Positions 1-10,252 of a DNA stretch of 64,000 bases are shown in pieces. Both the position numbers and the translations under genes were made by a program. The notes below the pieces were generated by a model. The model saw nothing but the letters and a program-made list of their open reading frames with translations, was not told the DNA's origin and did no database searches. The stretch's first letter is position 1, and every line of letters starts with the position of its first letter. This stretch comes from Piezodorus guildinii. Taxonomy: Eukaryota; Arthropoda; Insecta; Hemiptera; Pentatomidae. The stretch covers positions 36,355,236 through 36,419,235 of the forward strand of contig CM041294.1 in the NCBI GenBank assembly GCA_023052935.1, given 5' to 3'.

Positions 1-667
1 ATTAGATCATTATTTATTCGTTTTTATGAAAGTGCTAAATTGAACAACTTCAACTTCCACGCCCCCGCCGTTGGAGTTACTTAATTTAAACTTCTCCTCC
101 AAGTCCGCTAACAACTTTGACAGTGCCATTAAAATAATAATAGCCTCGGTGGTGGAAGAGTGCAACGCGTGCCGAGAATATCGCTGGATGTTGCGGCCCG
201 TTGCCAGAGCACAAAGCATCTACGATCCCTCTGTCTAAAATGGACAAAGCCCTCTTAAAGCGTTAGGTTATTTCGTTCTAAACTTTATTAGAGGCCACTT
301 ATTTAGAAAATAATGGTGGGTTGCCCGTATAATCTCCGGCTAAAGGTAACATTAAATAATAAGTTTATGCTCGGCGTAGCGAGAAATATTAGACATGATA
401 AAATTTAACGACTAAAATACTAAATCAATTTTTTATTTAATTAAATATTTATTACTTTTTTTTATGTTCTTGTTACCAAGAGTTTTGACTGGTTCCGAAA
501 TTATTCTAAAATAAACTGTCGCTTGAGCTGTCACGACATTTTAGAAAGTTTTTTAATTTTTTCGGTTTTCTTTTTTTCCCCCTTTCTTTCTTAATTAACC
601 TCTCATTCATCGCCAAGCGTACATTTTATGATTCTCAATGTTAAAAGTTCATTTTTCTTTCTTTCTT
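1..667. other. No gene recognised
   Basis: AT-rich sequence with T-rich runs. No reading frame resembles a known protein and I see no clear repeat ends. Confidence 0.5.
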
Positions 668-669
668 TA

Positions 670-865
670 TTTTTTTTAAAAATATTTATTGAGATTTGGA
701 TCAAAATGAACAAAAGTAATAGTTATATCATACCACATTCATACAGTATTTACAAATAAAAATAAAAATATATATACAGATGAAAAAAACAATAAAAAAA
801 AACTATAATTAAAATAAACACAAAGATCATATACATAATCATAGCTATATATGAAATGAAAAGTA
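670..865 (-). repeat. Retroelement 3'-tail-like repeat
   Basis: Read on the minus strand this ends in CAATAAATA followed by an A-rich run, as a LINE 3' end would. A second diverged copy lies at 54645-54745 plus 55415-55500, where a Jockey element interrupts it. It directly follows the CR1-like 3' hairpin at 869-900, so it may be a long 3' extension of that element or an older element that the CR1 copy entered. Confidence 0.45.
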
Positions 866-867
866 AT

Positions 868-1395
868 TTTATTCTGGGACGAGTAGTCCCCTAAGAATAA
901 CAAGAAAAGTACAATATACATGATAATTGTCTGGTCGTTTAAGACTTCAGTTTAACAATAAAAGATGGATTTTGTGACAATGAATAGTATCATCTATAGA
1001 TTTTAAATATTAAAGATGCTGGGAAGATTGATACTTTAGGAGATGGAGAAATAGTTGGTGTTTGAAAGTGGACAAGGATAAGGATTTACGAATGGATACA
1101 GGCAAGGAATTCCGAAATAAGATAGCACGAATGACAAAGGATTTTTTGAAGGAGACGGATCTGTGTGAAGGTATATACAAGTTTATGGGTTGGGATCTAG
1201 TGTTTACTGAATGGACAGAGGAACTAGTGGTAAGCATGTCAAGAATATAAGGAGGTTTTTTAGTTTTGAAAAATCGGAAGAGACAGACACCTAGGAGGTA
1301 CTGCCTACGGAAAGAGGGATAGAGCCAATTCAACTCGGTGTACCTTCTAGAAACATGGGAGCGCCTGGAGATTCCACATGTGAATCTGATGATAC
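868..1395 (-). pseudogene. CR1-like LINE, 5'-truncated: RT C-terminus and 3' UTR
   Basis: The minus-strand frame 1333-1010 gives 107 residues matching the C-terminal end of the 608-residue RT at 29632-31458: WLYPSFRRQYLLG, SVHSVNTRSQ, SFKKSFVIRA and FRNSLPVSIR. Homology continues upstream of the first Met to about 1395. The UTR carries CCAGACA and then a hairpin at 869-900 in which TTATTCT pairs with AGAATAA around a GGGAC/GTCCC stem. All upstream coding sequence is missing, as expected from incomplete target-primed reverse transcription. It is not a functional gene. Confidence 0.85.
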
Positions 1396-1399
1396 AATC

Positions 1400-1811
1400 T
1401 GATATATAAAATAAATTAATATATAATTAATTTTAGAAAAGTTACGCGAAGTATATTCTGTGACAGTAAATACTGATAAATTTATTTAAAAATCCATTCC
1501 AATAGGTTGAGTTTAACACAGAACATCAATTGCTAATTAAAAAAAAAAACTCAAGCTAAATATTTTTATGTGCTTGTGTGTTTGTGGACATAGCGCCGTC
1601 ACTCAGCTACTACCAGTGACGCGATCGGATGAGAAGCAATGAAACATCTCAGACTGATTGTAAATAGGCATAAGTGTGCTTAAAGTGATAATGTATTTTA
1701 TTTTATATTTTTATTACTATATCTTTATGTAATTTTACTTCACCTTTCTGTTTCTCTAAATGTAGTGTGGACGTAGCCTCAATGCATTGATGTATTATTT
1801 ACTGGTGTATA
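1400..1811. other. No gene recognised
   Basis: AT-rich, with one less AT-rich patch near 1590-1640. No feature can be supported. Confidence 0.4.
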
Positions 1812-2200
1812 TGCCGAGACAATTGAGACGTTGATTTCCAAAATGTACTACATCCACTCTAAAAAATTTTACAGAAAGCGTGAAAATCTTACTGCTATAA
1901 TATTAAACCAATTTCATTGATTTCTTTTGCAGTAAAATCTATAATTTTTTTTTTACAATATTAGAGTTGTGGAATGAAATAATTTAGTATAATTTGGAAC
2001 GAAGTTAAATGTGTAATCAGAACTTTTAGAAAATAATTGCGTTTCTAAATCGTGTTTTTAAAGGACCTGACTATTCATTAGATCAAATAAAATAGAAGAT
2101 TTAGTTAAAACTAAACGATGAGAATACAAATATGTCAAAATATAAATTTCTTAAAAAATATTCTTTAGTACCTTTCGGAATTCAACGTCTCGATTGTAAT
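1812..2200. mobile_element. Short non-autonomous TIR element (MITE-like)
   Basis: The left end has GAGACGTTGATTTCC and then GTACTA (about 1820-1850). The inverse appears at 2165-2200, GTACC then AATTCAACGTCTCG, giving TIRs of roughly 30 bp with a few mismatches. The interior is AT-rich and non-coding. Diverged partial copies occur at 25845-25950 (left end) and 45160-45425 (interior and right end), which supports a dispersed family. The target duplication is not clear, so the superfamily is not assigned. Confidence 0.65.
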
Positions 2201-2929
2201 ATCTCTGTATAAAAATATTCTTTAAAAACTCAAATATAATTTTATTGCGTGAACATCATGAGACTTATTAACATCAAAAGACTTAATTGTTCTCAAATAG
2301 CGCGTTTTTAACAGCGATTTATAATTTTATATCAAACAATATCATTTTTAAAAAAATCCTAAAATGCAGTATTAAAAAAATTCCATCTAAAGGAAACTCA
2401 AACTATTTCAAGTTCATTAAAAAATTTCTCAGCATACCAACTTATAAGTAGATTCGTATATTCATTGCAAGTTCAAGAAAACCATATTCCACATTTTCTT
2501 TGTTTCCGATTGAAAAATGTTCACGAACTTCTCATTTTTGTGTTTTTGAATACTTAATCTAAAGCCGAGGATTATTTTTAGGGTAAATCTTTATGTCAAT
2601 TAATCTTTCTTGTATTTAAAGTACATAAAAGTGTTTTTTTCCGTTATTGCAAACCACGCTTGAATCTTAAATTCCCCACCTTTATGTCAAAAAGATATAG
2701 AAATCCTCAATTTAAGGGGTTTAATAATTTAATGTAATGTTTTAATTTTTCTTAATCTAACATGAAATATCAAGGTAAGACTTAATCTGTTTTTGTTGTA
2801 CCTTAACTTATTACACTTCCATATTTTGTTCATGAAAGGGCAGATCTTCAATTTTCATTCCCTCTTAAATTAACCATCCGTATTTATTATAATCATCAGA
2901 ATGAAATTCATAAGAAGCAATCAAAGATT
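2201..2929. other. No gene recognised
   Basis: AT-rich intron-like or intergenic sequence with no supportable feature. Confidence 0.4.
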
Positions 2930-3652
2930 TTACAGGTCGGTTTTCGTCGGACAACTATACGTCCGAGACGTGACAAAACTTTTTTCATCAAAATAAACTT
3001 ACCAGAAGAGGCACTTTATACCATGCAGTTTGCACCTTTTTTCGATTTTCTCGAAAACGGTTTCGACGATTTTAATTAAACTCGCTATATCGATGTAAAA
3101 TTTAATAGGTTTAATATCATGTAGGTTTTATTTGGATAAAAATAGTCTGACAGGGCTTAAATGCCGATATTTTAAATTTTCTTTCCCTAAAGTACCTTTA
3201 ATTTTGTAGATTCAATAATAATAACTAGATTATCTTGTTAACGCTGATGAAAAACAGGTAAATATATAAATTGAATAAATTCGATACCCATCTAAAGGAG
3301 AAAACAGAAAAAATATTTTTTTAATGCAATTTTTCGTTTTTGAACATAAGAGCAGTAATATACATGTATGATATACCGTTGGAAAGCTAAAGATTTTAGA
3401 AAAAATATCATCACATACACAAGCTTTTAGAAGTTAATGGAGAGTGATGAAAAGAAGATAAAACTTACTGATTATTTAAGATAATAATATAGTAGATTTT
3501 TTAATAAAACACATGTTTCTATATAAATTCAATTTGATTAATTCCCTAATAGTTTCACGTATTTTTATCTCTAACTGTATTTGAAAACTCCTTCATTGAT
3601 TTTAAAAATGGAGGTAAGTGAAAGTCGTGTGTTGCCCGCACCAGATTTTTTT
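2930..3652 (+). repeat. GTAAG-family repeat, 5'-truncated copy
   Basis: This matches the full copy at 4973-5845 from the ACTATACGTCCGAGA block onward, through CTGACAGGGC, TAAATGCCGATATTT and CTAAAGTACC, to the characteristic 3' end GGAGGTAAGTGAAAGTCGTG and GCACCAG plus a T-run. It has no coding capacity. The first 150 bp of the family are missing. Confidence 0.75.
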
Positions 3653-3653
3653 T

Positions 3654-3878
3654 AAGTGCAGCGTCGACCATGAAGATAAATGGTTTGATGCTGGAAGACA
3701 TATTGAACGAAAGCCACCTGTCGAAGATTGGCAGGCTGTTCCTTAAGGTGGAAAGTTAACCGAAGTTAGGTCGGTTGCACCAGGGGATTACAGTGTCTGT
3801 TACTACCTCCCTTGGGAAGTGAAGACTTGGGTATTCGACCTACGCCAACTTCGAAGAGAAGAATTACCAACCCTTTAA
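3654..3878 (+). pseudogene. Decayed coding fragment of unknown origin
   Basis: One frame reads 74 codons with a single internal stop and contains segments such as DKWFDAGRHIERKPP and YYLPWEVKTWVFDL. It is markedly less AT-rich than its flanks and starts right after the GTAAG-family 3' end. I do not recognise the family. It could be a fragment of an unlisted transposon, a retroposed host mRNA or chance. Confidence 0.25.
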
Positions 3879-4292
3879 AGTAATCAACGCCTTCCTCAGA
3901 CAGCACAAAATAAATAAGTAAGATTGTTTTTTTTATAAAACTTATTTATTTTTGTATTATAATTCCAAAAGGTCATTTTTTTCTAAATTTTCTTAATAAT
4001 CAACCTACCTACTTAGGTAATGTTTTGTTATGACAAAAATGTAAAAAACACTCATTAACAACATATTTTGTTATAATTAATATAATATATAAGTAATGTA
4101 TATTTTGAAATGTGGAAAATTATCTGTGTTAATCATTTTTTTAAGTAAACTTATCTTAGGGTCCAAAGTTATGTTACTTGTATTGATTATAGTGGATATA
4201 ATTAGTTGACCGTTGAGAATTACTGGAAGGAATTAGTCCGAGTGGCGGTCATTAAATGAAACCACTGAATAGTTTGAACTATTTTATTGTTT

Positions 4293-4333
4293 GCCAACGT
4301 TTCGACCCCCATTGTGGGTCATCATCAGGGCTA
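4293..4333 (-). ncRNA. Hammerhead ribozyme-like motif, left arm
   Basis: Minus strand, 5' to 3': GCC, core CTGATGA (complement of 4322-4328), one extra T, helix II GACCC/GGGTC with an intact five-pair stem, GAAA (complement of 4300-4303), palindromic ACGT, T, then GGC. GCC and GGC can pair as helix I. Helix III would be only the self-complementary ACGT, as in hammerheads that act as dimers. The extra nucleotide between CTGATGA and helix II departs from the textbook core. Confidence 0.7.
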
Positions 4334-4397
4334 AAAAGATACAAAAAGGAAACATTTAAAATCAGATTAAAAATACTATTTTACTTTTTTATCTTTT

Positions 4398-4440
4398 TAG
4401 CCCTGATGATGACCCACAATGGGCGTCGAAACGTTGGCAA
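4398..4440 (+). ncRNA. Hammerhead ribozyme-like motif, right arm
   Basis: Core CTGATGA at 4403-4409, an extra T, GACCC, loop, GGGCGTC, GAAA at 4428-4431, ACGTT to 4435, then GGC at 4436-4438 pairing with GCC at 4400-4402. Predicted cleavage would follow T4435. One base change (GGGCGTC against GGGGGTC in the left arm) weakens helix II. Confidence 0.65.
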
Positions 4441-4506
4441 ACAATAAAATAGTTGAAACTATTCAGTTGTTTCATTTAATGACCGCCACCCAGGCTAATT
4501 CCTTCC

Positions 4507-4972
4507 TGTATTGATCATATTAAAGGGAACTCCAATTGTTTTATCCAAATAATTTTTCACTCGCGGTCTCTTTTGAGATATTTTTCATTAAATACCGTAA
4601 AAACTGAATTTTTTCTACATTTGAAAATTTATTTTTAAAAAAATGTCAATGTTGTAAAGACAGAAATATCTACAGATATTATGATGATAATTAAGCTGTA
4701 TATTAGAATAATACAACAGGTATATTTTTCTTAATAAATGTTAACCACGCCAAAAGTCACCTTTTTCAATTATTTTCAAGAATTGTTTAAAGCACATTCT
4801 TCATCATGTAGGTAATTTGTATCAGGGCTAAAAGAAATTATGAAATATCCTTAACATGTTTTTGGTTTTTGTTATGGTTTGATATCTTCAAAATTATATT
4901 TTCCCAACACGTGTTATTTTTCGAGTTTTTTTAAAGAAGCAGCAAAACACAACGCCTGCCGGAATTTTTACT
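4507..4972. other. No gene recognised
   Basis: AT-rich spacer between the foldback element and the next repeat. Confidence 0.4.
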
Positions 4973-5845
4973 TTCACTTACCTATATATGAAAGTATTGC
5001 GATCGTGAAAATTTTCTAATTCCAGTTTTCAACGAAAATTTCTTTTCGAAAGTTTCTTAAGTCTAAATGACTAAGTCGCGCAAAAAGGTCTGTGTGTGGT
5101 AACTCCCGCGCGTAAACGAAAAGTACTATGAAACTAAAAATTTGATATTTAAGACAACTATACGCCCGAGATATAACAAAAACTTTTTCATTAAAATCAG
5201 CTAACCAGAAGAGCCACTTTATACAATGCATTTTGCACCTTTATAAGATTTTATCAAAAACGGCTATAATGATTTTGATTAAACTGGCTATGTCGATGTG
5301 AAATCGAACGGTCTTTAATATCATTTAGGTTTCATTCTGATTGAAATAGTCTGACAGGGCCTAAATGCCGATATTTCAAAATTTCGTTCTCTAAAGTACC
5401 TTGAATTTTGTAGATTCGAAAAAAATTAACAATATCGTCTGATTAGCATTGCTAAAAAACAGGTAAATATATATGTTGAACGAATCCGATATCTAACTAA
5501 ACGATAAAAATATTTTTGTTTAACCATTTTTTTCGTTTTTGAACTTAAGAACAGTAATATACACATATAATAATATACCGTAGGAATACTAAAGATTTTA
5601 GAAACAATATTATCATATACATACTATTGTAAAAGTAAACGGAAAATGATGAAAAGCCGATACAAACTGATTGTTGTACAATATAATAGATTATTTAATA
5701 ACACATGTTTCTATTAAAATCCAATTAAAATAATTCTTTTACAATTCTTTTCGTTTTTTTTTATTTTATTTTTTTTTAAATTCTTCAATTGATATAAATA
5801 ATGGAGGTAAGTGAAAGTCGTGTGTTTCGTGCACCAGTTTTTTTT
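4973..5845 (+). repeat. GTAAG-family repeat, near-complete copy
   Basis: This is the best reference copy. It starts ACTTTCACTTACC, then GAAAGTATTGCGATCGTG, and ends GGAGGTAAGTGAAAGTCGTG, so the termini are inverted over about 13 bp. No frame is coding. Related copies lie at 2930, 34190, 35366, 40480 (minus), 42842, 45480, 57458 and 63520. Superfamily unknown. Confidence 0.8.
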
Positions 5846-5965
5846 TTCTGTTTTACTTATCGTTTTAATCTTGGAAAAGATTAATAATTAACTAGAACAA
5901 AAAATTCAAATGGACCATTACCCATTTCTGGTTTCTTATTTCTATATCATATTATAGATGTGTAT

Positions 5966-5991
5966 AATATATATATATATATATATATATT
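5966..5991. repeat. (AT)n microsatellite
   Basis: Uninterrupted AT dinucleotides. Confidence 0.95.
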
Positions 5992-6200
5992 TGTACATCA
6001 TACTATTTTATACGTCATTTAACTGCAGTAGCTTAATTTATTGCGAATTGAATTTCAGATTTGGTCTTTTTTTGTTATAAAATAAAAATTTATTTATTTA
6101 TTACATTCATCTACCCAAGGAGGGCCATTAGCATAAAAATAAAATTATAATCTATTATACAGGCATAGTGGATATAATAAGTTAACCGTTGAGAATTACA

Positions 6201-6438
6201 GGAAGGCATTAGACCGGTTGGCGGTCAGTAAATGAAACAACTAAATAGTTTCAACTATTTATTGCTTGCCAAACGTTTCAACCCCCATTGTGAGTCATCA
6301 TCAGGGCTTATCGTGGGCGAATGGAAACTGGTTTGGTTGAAACAAAACACAATGGGGGTCGAAACGTTGGCAAGCAATAAATAGTTGAAACCATTTATTT
6401 GTTTCATTTACTGACCGCCACACGGACTAATTCCTTCC
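6201..6438. mobile_element. Second foldback element, ribozyme arms decayed
   Basis: Same family as 4225-4506, with the same left flank (GTGGATATAAT, then ACCGTTGAGAATTAC at 6186-6199). The left arm is complete. The right arm (about 6350-6438) has lost its CTGATGA half, which is replaced by unrelated sequence at 6310-6345, but keeps GGGGGTCGAAACGTTGGC. Confidence 0.75.
6266..6309 (-). ncRNA. Degenerate hammerhead-like motif
   Basis: CTGATGA (complement of 6298-6304), helix II reduced to GACTC against GGGTT, GAAA, then ACGTTT before GGC. The core residues survive, but helix II has mismatches and one base is inserted after the ACGT step. Confidence 0.5.
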
Positions 6439-6439
6439 A

Positions 6440-7607
6440 GCCTTTCGTAGAATGTTTCATAGTTTCTTTGAAGGTCCAAATTTATTCTTTTAAGTCATAG
6501 AGAAAACATAGACATTTTATCAAAAACCAATGCATATTAGAAACAAAATAACAGAAAAGTTTATTTACAGGATAGCTTTCCATTCTTTGATGTCCTCTTA
6601 AGTTTCCACAATGTCCGTCTGCTCTATCTTCTAAATTAGGGTTATATAACCTTTTAGAATCTCCGAGCTAAAATATTTTCTAATCTGTCCATCTTAACAT
6701 TTAGGTCAGTTTTATTCTAAATGAGGCAATATATGTTTTTCATAAATATTTATATTATCAAATTAAATTACACTGTTGAGAAAAAAAAACGAATCTCTGA
6801 ATGAATAAACCTTCCTGAAGCAGACAATCAACAAGTTGATCTCTTGTTATATCTAAAATTTATATTGAATACTCAACAAACTTAAATTTGCTTTATTTGT
6901 ACTTAAAATTGATCAGTGACTCAATAAAAAATTAAACAAAGATTCATCCCAATTATTCGACTTGAGAACAAGTTGATAGAAGTTTCAGAAAATGTTGAGC
7001 TTTTGTGATTCCTACCTAGTATTGCGATAAAGCCAATTCCAGTTTCTTCATTTTCCCAAGAGCATTTTAATGGAGTCCTACTTCATTCGACTACAACTTT
7101 GTTGAAGTACCAACTCCTTCAACCTTCCCTCTTTCTCAATTGGACCTTTACTTCAAGGAGGTTAATTTCATTTTTTTTTTCTTTTTCTTTTTGCCCTAGA
7201 ACTTGATTCAAGTTTTTTTAGTGTTTTTTTTTAATTTATATTTCGTCAATAACTTTTCGCAAATTAACTGTATAAGAAAAACTTTATTTAATAACGATAT
7301 TTATTTGCTACACATAACAGTGGATTAACTATTCTTCTTTGATTTCACAACGTTAGCGTAGTTCAGAAAACATATGTAGTACGCTTTCAATACTTCATAT
7401 AACTTTCTATGTATACTTTATACCCATTATACAATCAGGCATTTAGAATCGTATTCAAAATAAGGTGCCAATATCTGTAGCTATTTATAATAATGGAATA
7501 TTTGTGTGTGTGTTGTAAGGAGAGATTGTTCCGTTTATCAGCCTAGCTAGTCAGAATATGCTCAATAACCTTTTTAGAAATCTGGAAATTATCTAAGAAA
7601 TAAGTAC
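6440..7607. other. No gene recognised
   Basis: AT-rich sequence. No reading frame or repeat end can be supported. Confidence 0.4.
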
Positions 7608-8955
7608 TCAACTTTAAAAGCACATTTACTTGGAATACTCATACAAAATTTAAACGACAAGGAACTGCTCGTTGATACCGCTTAATACAACACTTACTTA
7701 ACAAACGATAAACACTCCCTATTTACTAAAAAAACTGATTTATATAAACATTCTTAGACCTATTTGGACATATGGCATTGAGCTATAGGGCTCTACTAAA
7801 CCATACGATTTTTGCAATCCAAAATCCTACGAAAAATCCTAAATGCTTCTTTTTTTGTTACTAATAAAATCATCCATAGAGACCTCAAGTTCCCACAAGC
7901 AGACTTATAGTAGAAGATTCGAACTTGAAACGATCTGCACCGAGCTGATAATAAATAGAATGAAACATATTTTATAACAAATTTAGTATATTAGGAAATA
8001 TGTTAAGAATGGGTTGCCTAAAAAAATCCTGGACAGACTATTTTTAATTATTTAAAAAAAAAAAACTATATAAAACCTTTACCCTGTAATTTGGTATTTG
8101 TTATTTGTGTAAAAAATGGTCCTGTAATTTTATATGGGATATCAAACATTATTATATTCAATGTCCGATTACGTGCGGCTGCAATGTTGAGTCCTTTATT
8201 ATTACACGCTATACTCAACTCGGATCTCTCTGTCACGCGTTAAAATTTAATCTTTAAAATTCGGCAACCCATAAGGACCAAGTTTTTTGCTGGCAACCCT
8301 ATATCAATGTGTTTGCAATAAAACAACGCTTATATTGATATAATTTTTTTTTTCTATTATCAAGCCGGTGCAGATAAATGATATCGACATACCCGTTTAT
8401 ACCTAACAACTGATAGTTTGTCCAGGAAATGATTAGGCAACCCAACGGCTGCACATTCTATACCTTCAAAGTTTTCTTATTATCATGATGTTATCATGCA
8501 AAATTTAATTAAAAAACATTTTTTTAGAATAATTGAAAATAGTCTGTCCAGGATTTTTTTAGGCAACCCATTCTAAACATATTTTTAAATATACTAAATT
8601 TGTTATAAAATATGTTTCATTCTATTATCAGGTCGGTGCAGATCGTTTCAAGTTCGGATCTTAGACTATTAGCCCAAAACCAATACACCTCCTTTGATTC
8701 CGACCTACCAGCCTACACAAACCCACTCGTACACTCTCGTCTCCATCTCTTTCTGATGATCCTCCAAAGAACCTGAAAAGACGGTGGCCTTGAGACCAGC
8801 TAATAAAATAAACATTACAGTGTTACGTAAAAAAATGATTGAAGTGCTATGACTGAGTAACTTCTACACAAAACTATTTCATGCCTATATTTGCGATTTT
8901 AGCCCTTTTACTTGTTGTATAGATGGTATTTGCAGTTGTAAAAATCAATGAAAAT
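7608..8955 (+). pseudogene. Jockey LINE relic, split by a MITE
   Basis: Frameshifted remnant of the Jockey RT C-terminus, with recognisable LDKHLTWNTHTKFKRQ and the block equivalent to IWTYGIELWGS. It continues after the MITE at 7908-8668 with the segment matching HTNPLV and LKRRW of sibling copies. The 3' UTR has the Jockey-type end GCAGTTGTAAA and CAATGAAA. The upstream endonuclease and RT catalytic region are absent. Confidence 0.8.
7908..8668. mobile_element. MITE with about 150-bp TIRs and TTA target duplication
   Basis: The left end TAGTAGAAGATTCGAACTTG and the inverse of the right end, TAGTCTAAGATCCGAACTTG, start TIRs that stay alignable for about 150 bp (7908-8060 and 8515-8668). The element is flanked by TTA at 7905-7907 and 8669-8671. 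Removing it plus one TTA restores the Jockey sequence GCAGACTTAGCCC, which matches GCAGACATAGCCC in the copy near 42085. A 3-bp TTA duplication is typical of PIF/Harbinger. GGCAACCC occurs at 8263, 8292, 8436 and 8562, and inverted at 8011. No transposase is encoded. Confidence 0.85.
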
Positions 8956-9204
8956 ATATATATTTTTTTTTTTAAAACACATAATGTGAAACCAAGAAAT
9001 AAAAAAAAAAAAAATACTATATATTGAACTATATAGAAGTTATTAAGTGTAAAACGTAATTCATTGCGTTTTGAGATATCTATCTTTCTCAAGCAAATTC
9101 CCAATGCAACCCAAAACTTACCATTATATAAAAAAATAGTATCCTTGTTAAAATACATCTTGATATTGTTCATCTATCTATATACCTATTTAGCAACTAG
9201 ATTC

Positions 9205-9625
9205 TGAAGTTTAGATCTTTATATCTCTTTCTACAGAACCAAAACATATGAAAGTTCCTTTGCAGGCCGTTCCACCAGTTTTTGGAATTCTCTTCCTTCA
9301 AACATTCGCTCCGTTCCTTTCTACATTCAAATACTTTATATTTTAGTACCTTTTCTCATTCTAAAATGACGCTGTCGGACCATAAAAAATTTACTGTTAA
9401 GGATTGTAACTAATATTGTTAGTTCTTCACGTGTATTCGTGTAAGATGTAATTAGCAATATTTAAGAAAAATGATATTGTCACTATAACAATTTATCCCT
9501 TATCATGTTCTGTATATATTTTTAATTTAAGTTAAGCTGCTTTACATTTCATTTCTTTGTCTCTTATGTCGAATCTGATATTGTTCTTAGGGGACATAGT
9601 CCCAAGAGAATTTTTTGTTCTTTCT
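9205..9625 (+). pseudogene. CR1-like LINE 3' fragment
   Basis: A short remnant equivalent to the SFWNSLP region of the RT C-terminus (about 9250-9310) is followed by the family 3' end. The hairpin strand is GTTCTTAGGGGACATAGTCCC near 9583-9603. The frame is broken. Confidence 0.65.
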
Positions 9626-9864
9626 TTTTATCTATTATTTTTAAGATATCTAAAATTTGTTTAAGCTTAGTTTGGAAAACAAATTATTATTTGTTCCTCC
9701 ATTTTTATGACAATAAATTTACGAATTGATCGTCGCAATTCTTTCTTTGAATTTCTGTGCAGCACACTTATAATACAATTTCAACAGACTGTGGAAATAA
9801 AAAATAGATAGAGAAATTGGTATTTAGGTGCTGTTTCTTGTCTTTTCTCGTCAAATTTTAAAAT

Positions 9865-10252
9865 ACAAATTTGGGGCTCTACTTAGCCATTTAATTCCTC
9901 CCGCATCCTATACCTACAATCAAAAGTTCTTCGCAAAATCCTAAATGCTCCTTATTTCGTCACAAATAAAATCATCCATAATGACCATAATTTACCATAT
10001 GTGGCAGATCTTTCTCGTACCAGATACCACATAAACCCTCTTGTCCGCAACCCATCAACTTCATATATTCCTGGCAACCCCCCGAGGCCATTGAATGAAG
10101 ATGGCCTCCGTATCTACTTTCTTAAATAAACATCGAAGTTCTACCGCTATGTAGTTTCTTCACGAGCCTTTTCACGCCCTTCATTATACACTTTTACTTT
10201 TTGTATTTATACTAATATACAGTTATAAATTTAAATAAATCAAAAAAATTGA
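9865..10252 (+). pseudogene. Jockey LINE 3' fragment
   Basis: It starts at the LWGSTKP-equivalent (GGGGCTCTAC) and runs through the VTNKIIHND-like segment to a 3' UTR ending ACAGTTATAAATTTAAATAA plus an A-run. Severely 5'-truncated. Confidence 0.75.

Larger units (their letters stand above)
4225..4506. mobile_element. Foldback element with ribozyme-like arms
   Basis: Two arms of about 116 bp (4225-4340 and 4391-4506) are near-perfect inverted repeats beginning GGAAGGAATTAG and separated by 50 bp. Each arm holds a hammerhead-like core, antisense in the left arm and sense in the right. The sequence just left, GTTGACCGTTGAGAATTAC, recurs at the two related loci (6181 and 39500). The element has no coding capacity. 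Hammerhead motifs are known in terminal repeats of Penelope-like retroelements, which is the most economical parentage, but no such RT gene is in the window. Confidence 0.8.
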
